NCBI GenBank assembly: GCA_037367405.1
Contig: JAZKJV010008269.1
Location: forward strand, 62,001-126,000
From: Ottelia alismoides
Lineage: Eukaryota; Streptophyta; Magnoliopsida; Alismatales; Hydrocharitaceae
DNA: 64,000 nucleotides
Direction: 5' to 3'
This document shows, one piece after another, positions 59,266-64,000 of this stretch. The notes beneath the pieces are model-generated. The model saw only the letters and a list, made by a program, of their open reading frames with translations. It was not told the origin of the DNA and searched no databases. Every line of letters begins with the position of its first letter. The first letter of the stretch is position 1. The position numbers and the translations under genes were made by a program.

Positions 59266-61674
59266 ATGTCAGAATATTGGTCATCATATCCACGTCATTC
59301 TTCTTCGACCATATTTCGATCATCTCCACCCTCTCATTCCTCTTCATACCCACACCCCAGCCGCGAATTCAGAACTCCGATTGACTTCCGCACTTCTTCG
59401 TCCTTCTCACCTACCCCACATTCTTACACCCATGACCCATTACCACTCTGTATTGACTCATCATATTCTTGTCTGCTTGCTGGAATCAAGGAACCAATCG
59501 AAGAGCAAGCGACTGCTGAGATGAATGATTGGCATAATCAGTTGACCCCACATACCTCACTTTCACCTCGAGTTGGGACAGAACAACAAGTGCTATATAC
59601 ACATCCTGACTTAACCTTAGGGTACAACATGGTCGATCAGACAAACCGAATGGAGAGGCATGCACTGTACGATCTTCCTGACTTGATTGACCTGAGTGAT
59701 AGAGACCACATTGACCAACCTTCATATCACCCATTCGGAGAGCCGACATATACAGGGGATTGGATTCATGCGACTGATTTACAGAACCCCTGTCTACTAA
59801 CTCCGCCTGATGAGGCTCCGACCAACAACTGCCATACATATGGGCCATACTCAACCCAGTATTGCACACCCGAGTCAAGGTGTGTTGAGTATAAGAGCCC
59901 GAGTTCTCAGCAGTATTCTCCAATTGCGTCGACTTCTCTCATGAAGTGTCATGAGAACTTATTGGAGGATGACATTTGTAGACCGATCAAGAGTCCAGGT
60001 ATAAATGTGGATCATGGATTTTGCGGATTAAATCTTGAAAACCTGGAAGACACCGGATTGACCACACGTCATGTACAGCTGGAGTCCCTTCTACCTCCCT
60101 CTTCTACTAACCACTTTCCCTCCAAACTAGAGTCTGTACATTCTCCTAGTCCTCCTTCACCTACCAAAAAGACCAAAAAAATTGAAAACTCAGAAAATAC
60201 CATAAAAATTGAAAAAGAAAAAGATCTAAAAAAATTGGATCCTGCGGTTAGGGAAGCATTGGATAGAAAGTTGATTTTTGAGCTTCCCTTAATAATGGCC
60301 ATTGAACACTTTCCCGACCTTAAAAGATTTGTGAGAAGTAAATTGATGCCTAAAAGGTCGGGCAATAAGAGAACAAGGACTGAGATACATATAGTGTCTA
60401 TGGCCACATCTTTGATGATAGGGAGAAAAACCAAGAGCCGCAGAGTAAAGCGGTTACCTAGATTTGATTGTGAAATCAAAGATACCACATTCACCCATGC
60501 AAGAATCGATGATGACTTACCGATTAATATCCTCCTGACCTCCGTGTTTGCCAAGCTCAAAATTGGATCTGCCAAGAAGTCAAGAGAAATCATTCAGTTG
60601 GCAGATCGGACCATTAAACGGTCGAGAGGAACCATTTCAGCCATCGTCACTTTCCAAGGTGCTCTATTGGAGATAGACTTCACGATCATTGACATTGAGC
60701 ACCGAGGAGAGTTCACCCAGTCTCCGATCATTCTTGGGAAGCCGTTCTTAGCCTTGGCTATGGCAACTATAGATTGTAAGACTCAGGAGATCGATTTCTC
60801 TGCATTGGGAGCACTCCGACCTCACCCGATCTTTGAGGACACACGATATTCCAAGGTAACCCGTAAAGTTGCAGACAGTCGTGATCTTCGAGAGACAGAT
60901 GAGTCCCGTCTATTTACTACACCTGAGATACCGACTGTCCAGACGACCATTGGTTTAGAGACTTCCTACAACCATACACCGCCTACTGCTTGCACCACCA
61001 CCGCGACAGCTTCTAGAGAGGAATCACGACCAGAAGCTATCAATGAGTCGGACATGACCTTTGTGGATTGCTTTGATCATTTCGATGATCCGACACAAGA
61101 ACCCAACAATATCAAGCCAACTGAGGACACTGTGCCTTATCAGAGACGTGTGCTGACCCTGCAGGAGTATTACAATGCATATAGTGACTCATCTAATGAT
61201 GAACCTCTGGTCAGAACCTCTCACACACCACATCCAGGACATACACCAAAGGAGACAACTGGGACCAAATTGACCAATCTTGATAAATCGGTTGCTCCAT
61301 CCTCTAGTCGGTCATCTGGTAAGAAGAAGACGGGTGTTGATTCCTTGAGGTGTTCCCCCAAACTCCTTAAGACGTATCAATCTCCTATTCCTCTTGATGC
61401 TTCAGGTTCTAGAAAACCGACTAAGAAGGTTACCTTCGATGTTTCAGAGAAGGAACTTTCTGAGGAGTCCTCATCAGGTCCGGATGAGGTGATCTATATG
61501 AGTGAGCTCAATTCGGCTGTTCTGAAGCCATACTTGAGCAAGCAGCCGTGTGTCGACCCCCGTTGGACGTTCCCCACACCTCACTATTATTCTTCGGAGG
61601 ACGATTCTGACAACGACACGTGTATACTACCCACCCATCGCTCCCGCAAGAAGGTCCATCACAAACCTTCTTGA
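59266..61674 (+). CDS. Element C ORF, 802 aa, protease-like without catalytic motif
   Basis: Uninterrupted 802-residue ORF starting MSEYWSSYPRHSSS; an upstream in-frame Met at 59191 is possible but unlike A's gag start. Residues 1-320 are Ser/Pro/His-rich and probably disordered, with no gag capsid core. A Lys-rich linker at about 297-330 (TKKTKKIENSENT) leads to a region related to element A: RRKTKSR versus GRKTKSRR, then the protease-like fold (REIIQLADRTIKRSRG, SPIILGKPFLALAMATID, residues about 380-515). Where A has LLDNGSSINLMP, C reads DDDLPINILLT (about 60507-60540), so the aspartic-protease signature is lost. DCFDHFDDPTQEPNN matches A's DCMETFDNPTPEPNN. After that, a C-terminal tail of about 190 residues (Ser/Lys/acidic) replaces RT. 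Function is unknown. It may be an accessory or RNA-binding product kept for trans-mobilisation. Confidence 0.8.
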   Translation: MSEYWSSYPRHSSSTIFRSSPPSHSSSYPHPSREFRTPIDFRTSSSFSPTPHSYTHDPLPLCIDSSYSCLLAGIKEPIEEQATAEMNDWHNQLTPHTSLSPRVGTEQQVLYTHPDLTLGYNMVDQTNRMERHALYDLPDLIDLSDRDHIDQPSYHPFGEPTYTGDWIHATDLQNPCLLTPPDEAPTNNCHTYGPYSTQYCTPESRCVEYKSPSSQQYSPIASTSLMKCHENLLEDDICRPIKSPGINVDHGFCGLNLENLEDTGLTTRHVQLESLLPPSSTNHFPSKLESVHSPSPPSPTKKTKKIENSENTIKIEKEKDLKKLDPAVREALDRKLIFELPLIMAIEHFPDLKRFVRSKLMPKRSGNKRTRTEIHIVSMATSLMIGRKTKSRRVKRLPRFDCEIKDTTFTHARIDDDLPINILLTSVFAKLKIGSAKKSREIIQLADRTIKRSRGTISAIVTFQGALLEIDFTIIDIEHRGEFTQSPIILGKPFLALAMATIDCKTQEIDFSALGALRPHPIFEDTRYSKVTRKVADSRDLRETDESRLFTTPEIPTVQTTIGLETSYNHTPPTACTTTATASREESRPEAINESDMTFVDCFDHFDDPTQEPNNIKPTEDTVPYQRRVLTLQEYYNAYSDSSNDEPLVRTSHTPHPGHTPKETTGTKLTNLDKSVAPSSSRSSGKKKTGVDSLRCSPKLLKTYQSPIPLDASGSRKPTKKVTFDVSEKELSEESSSGPDEVIYMSELNSAVLKPYLSKQPCVDPRWTFPTPHYYSSEDDSDNDTCILPTHRSRKKVHHKPS

Positions 61675-61786
61675 TCCTTGTATATTCTTCCTCCTCCTTG
61701 TACATAATTTCCTTCCTTTTTGTTCACCTCCCTCCCTCATGATTCGCATCACTCGCCCCAGTTCCGTATCGTTTTCATTTTGTGGC

Positions 61787-62086
61787 TATACTTAGGATGA
61801 CTAGATCCTAAGTATAGGGGGGTGAGTGACCTGATTTGCTCCTTCTCTTCTTTTTATTTTCTTTTTGTATATTCTTTCCCATTCTCATCGGTCTTCGATT
61901 CTTGTGTTCTTTCCAATACTTAAGACTGACCAGAGCCTAAGTATAGGGGGGGCGATGCCTCTGTTTATTATCCTCATTTTGTTTTTCTTTCACTTCTATT
62001 CTTTTCACCCACTTATACTTAGTACGAGCTATGGCTTTTTGTCACCTAGTGCCATGAGGACATAGCACAAGCTAAGTATAGGGGGG
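61787..62086 (+). repeat. Three hairpin/polypurine modules (element C)
   Basis: 61787-61822 (TATACTTAGGAT/ATCCTAAGTATA), 61916-61952 (weaker stem) and 62049-62086 (GTGCCATG-AGGA-CATAGCAC then TAAGTATAGGGGGG). The array starts about 110 bp after the ORF stop. Confidence 0.9.
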
Positions 62087-62169
62087 CATGTATAAATTAC
62101 ATATATACTTTACCCATACCTCATACTTTCATGTATTTATATATATATTATACAATAATTAAGGGGTGG

Positions 62170-62400
62170 GTAAAAAAACTTTTTGTCAAAAAAAACTCCT
62201 TTACAAAAAACAGTCCTTTCTTATCTACCTATCTTTTCAAAAAAAACTCTTGAAAAAAAAAACAAAAACAAACTTTTCTAACAAAAAAAATTTCTTTGCC
62301 TTTGTTTGTCAAAAAAAACTTTTTGAAAAAAAAACTTTTTCTAAAACTTAAAAAAAAATCATTCATAAAAAAAACTAAAAAAAACTAACTAATAAGTTGG
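62170..62400. repeat. A-tract/T-tract low-complexity region
   Basis: Many alternations of A6-9 with CTTTTT-type runs. Low complexity; slippage is likely. Confidence 0.8.
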
Positions 62401-62927
62401 TTTAATCCCTGACACAATTCACTTTCACACAAGACTAGTGATGTTCAAGAACACTTGGTTTACGAGCTCTTGAGAGTTTGAGTTAACCAGCCTTAGTCAT
62501 TAGGGTCCTTGGACTTAATTATTCACATTTCCCTAGTTTGAAAGATTTGTGTGCTATATTGCATGCTTAGTCTCCACCTTAAGAATATGATCAGCACCTC
62601 ACATACACAACTGCAGTCATGATGAGATGAGTTGAAATTTCACTTGAAGAACCGGGATGAGGGATTTGAGTTTGGACTTGATTTGATGATACTCGAGGAT
62701 GGGATAAAATCAATGAATGCTTCATGAAACCTGAGTGTCAGCATCTTTAGCCAGTATGAGAACATGGTTCTTGTACTATCTCTTGACATTTACCTATGTG
62801 CCAGGGTGTGATAAAATAAAAAATGTTGATCAGTGTGCACCAACTCTTGGTAAAAGCAGTGGAGCTAGCCAAAAAATACTACAAAGCAATGAAATGATAA
62901 AGAAAAGCTCTCATTCCACAAAGTCAA

Positions 62928-63239
62928 TTACCAAAAGAGCTTCCACCAAAGGCGAGCGCTCCCAACCATTTGAAAGTGTCCACTTGGACCACCGCTATTA
63001 GGACCAGGAGTCGGGCTTGCACCAAAAAAGGGCTCTGCATCGTAAATGTTACAAGTCTGGGTGTAGAAGGTACGATAGGTACTCAAAAAAGGCACACCCC
63101 GGTGTACTCCCAGGAAAACAAGTACATACGGCTCCAACTTCTCTTGACGGACGCACTGATCAATACCAAAAATATGCGTTGCGTAATAAGGCACTCGAGA
63201 GGATCCTTGTTCCAATGAGAGGGAGAGAAGAAATGACAC
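62928..63239 (-). other. Antisense ORF in 3' region of element C
   Basis: 103 codons, closely similar to 53143-53475 in B over about 85 residues (VPYYATHIFGIDQCVRQEK, FLSTYRTFYTQTC and DAEPFFGASPT). The N-terminal part differs by a frame change. Not recognised; coding status open. Confidence 0.35.
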
Positions 63240-63608
63240 AATCCTATGCCCTCCATCAACTGGCCTTCCATCTACACTTTCAAGTCTGACAACTAAAGAG
63301 ACGGTGGATTGGATGCAAGAAATGATTTATTCCCTAGTGTTGAGGATCGGGTCCATAGGAGAGTCTCTTGGACTGGAACCTTGGGTGACGTTGTGACTGT
63401 ACTCTTGTAACTGCAGTCCACACTTAAAGTCATATCCCTTATATATACGTATACAAAGAGAGTCTGATGATTAGTGGAATTGGGTACCTTTTGACTAGAG
63501 CTTGGTTCAACTTAGAATTTTAGGATCTCTAAAACCGAGAGTTCTTAAACGGATCAAGTCTTGTATTCACATGCACAGTCAGGGGTTAACCCAACTTATT
63601 CATTCTTT

Positions 63609-63645
63609 ATTTGCTCGAGGACTAGCAAAGTTTAAGTATAGGGGG
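63609..63645 (+). promoter_or_regulatory. Terminal hairpin and polypurine tract (element C)
   Basis: TTGCTCG-AGGA-CTAGCAA (one mismatch in the stem), then TTTAAGTATAGGGGG abutting the 3' LTR. Confidence 0.87.
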
Positions 63646-64000
63646 TGATGAATCCGTGATTCATCATCGCAATATCTTGATCTTAGCAAAATCCCCAAGT
63701 AAAATCCCAAATAAATGTACATAAAATCAATAAATTAACAAAATAACTCTTGTAAATAAAAACACTAATTATTGTATATTAGATTGTACAAAATAAAATA
63801 CCCATAAAAAGCCGCAAAATAAAGGAGTTTTATACATGTAAATAGCCCAAAACTTCAGGTATTTTTAATAATTTCATTTCAACTCCTTTTTGCCTAATTC
63901 TTTCTTTATCTTGTTTATAAAAATGTATATAAAAATATAAAAATACAAAACAAATTTTACCTCAAATAAATGCTCCTAGATCCTAAAGAAAAAAAGCCAT
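63646..64000 (+). repeat. 3' LTR of element C, first 355 bp
   Basis: Nearly identical to 56193-56545, with a few single-base and indel differences in 350 bp. This suggests C is younger than A and B. Truncated by the window end. Confidence 0.95.

Larger units (their letters stand above)
47611..64000 (+). mobile_element. Athila-like non-autonomous element B (split by C)
   Basis: 5' LTR 47611-50705, non-coding internal region 50706-53864, 3' LTR from 53865, interrupted at 56192 by element C. The rest of the 3' LTR is beyond the window. It shares the primer type, leader block, hairpin/purine modules and 3' tract with A and C. No gag, pol or env similarity is visible, so it must depend on another element's proteins (inferred). 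The left flank 5-mer is GCTTC; the right flank is not in the window. Confidence 0.88.
56193..64000 (+). mobile_element. Athila-like pol-less element C (right end outside window)
   Basis: 5' LTR 56193-58707, tRNA-Asp primer site, leader, one intact 802-codon ORF, three hairpin/purine modules, antisense-ORF region, polypurine tract, and the first 355 bp of the 3' LTR. RT, RNase H and integrase are absent. It inserted into B's 3' LTR. Its left duplication should be CAGAC (56188-56192); the right copy is outside. Confidence 0.92.

Overview
The window looks like plant nuclear heterochromatin, probably from a monocot. It is filled by nested retroelements: L1-like and RTE-like LINEs, Ty1/copia elements, a Ty3/gypsy chromovirus-like relic, and several very large Ty3/gypsy elements of the Athila type. 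The evidence is RT, integrase and gag motifs, primer-binding sites for tRNA-iMet or tRNA-Asp, and target-site duplications (TSDs) read from the sequence. The only intact host-type gene is an intronless 742-residue PLS-type pentatricopeptide repeat (PPR) gene at 15610-17838 on the minus strand. Its 5' end is GC-rich and its 3' end AT-rich, a gradient common in monocot genes. A 350-bp piece of plastid 23S rRNA lies beside it.

Layout, left part. 1-1503: L1-like LINE (minus) with RT. 1508-2652 and 4881-5300: decayed Ty3/gypsy gag-protease-RT (plus), split by a 2.2-kb non-autonomous LTR element (2653-4880, TSD GAGTT). 5641-5680 and 11153-11391: an RTE-like LINE 3' end split by a 5.5-kb copia element (5681-11152, minus, TSD GTTTG). 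That copia element carries a 407-bp hAT-type MITE (6173-6579, TSD TTCAGACT) inside its RNase H. 12169-13681: a 5'-truncated L1-like LINE with a 14-bp TSD, inserted in an older LINE relic. 14771-15124: plastid rrn23 fragment. 15610-17838: PPR gene. 19447-21662: pol-less copia-type element.

Layout, right part. 24053-25814 plus 42934-about 44005: an old Athila-like LTR (called Z here), split by element A (25815-42933). A has 3.7-kb LTRs, a tRNA-Asp PBS and one gag-pol reading frame (30911-37243) interrupted only by six nonsense codons and one in-frame integrase deletion. 47611 to beyond the window: element B, with 3.1-kb LTRs and no coding internal region. B's 3' LTR is split at 56193 by element C, with a 2.5-kb LTR. 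C has no RT or integrase but keeps an intact 802-residue ORF (59266-61674) related to A's protease/linker region.

Common thread. A, B and C differ in LTR sequence and coding capacity. They share a tRNA-Asp PBS, a leader block of about 80 to 300 bp, and an array of three or four hairpins each ending in a copy of the polypurine tract, well upstream of the true 3' polypurine tract. This pattern suggests an autonomous-type element (A) with non-autonomous relatives (B and C) that keep the cis signals needed for replication in trans. The stems covary between elements. This array and the intact ORF in C are the most interesting signals here.
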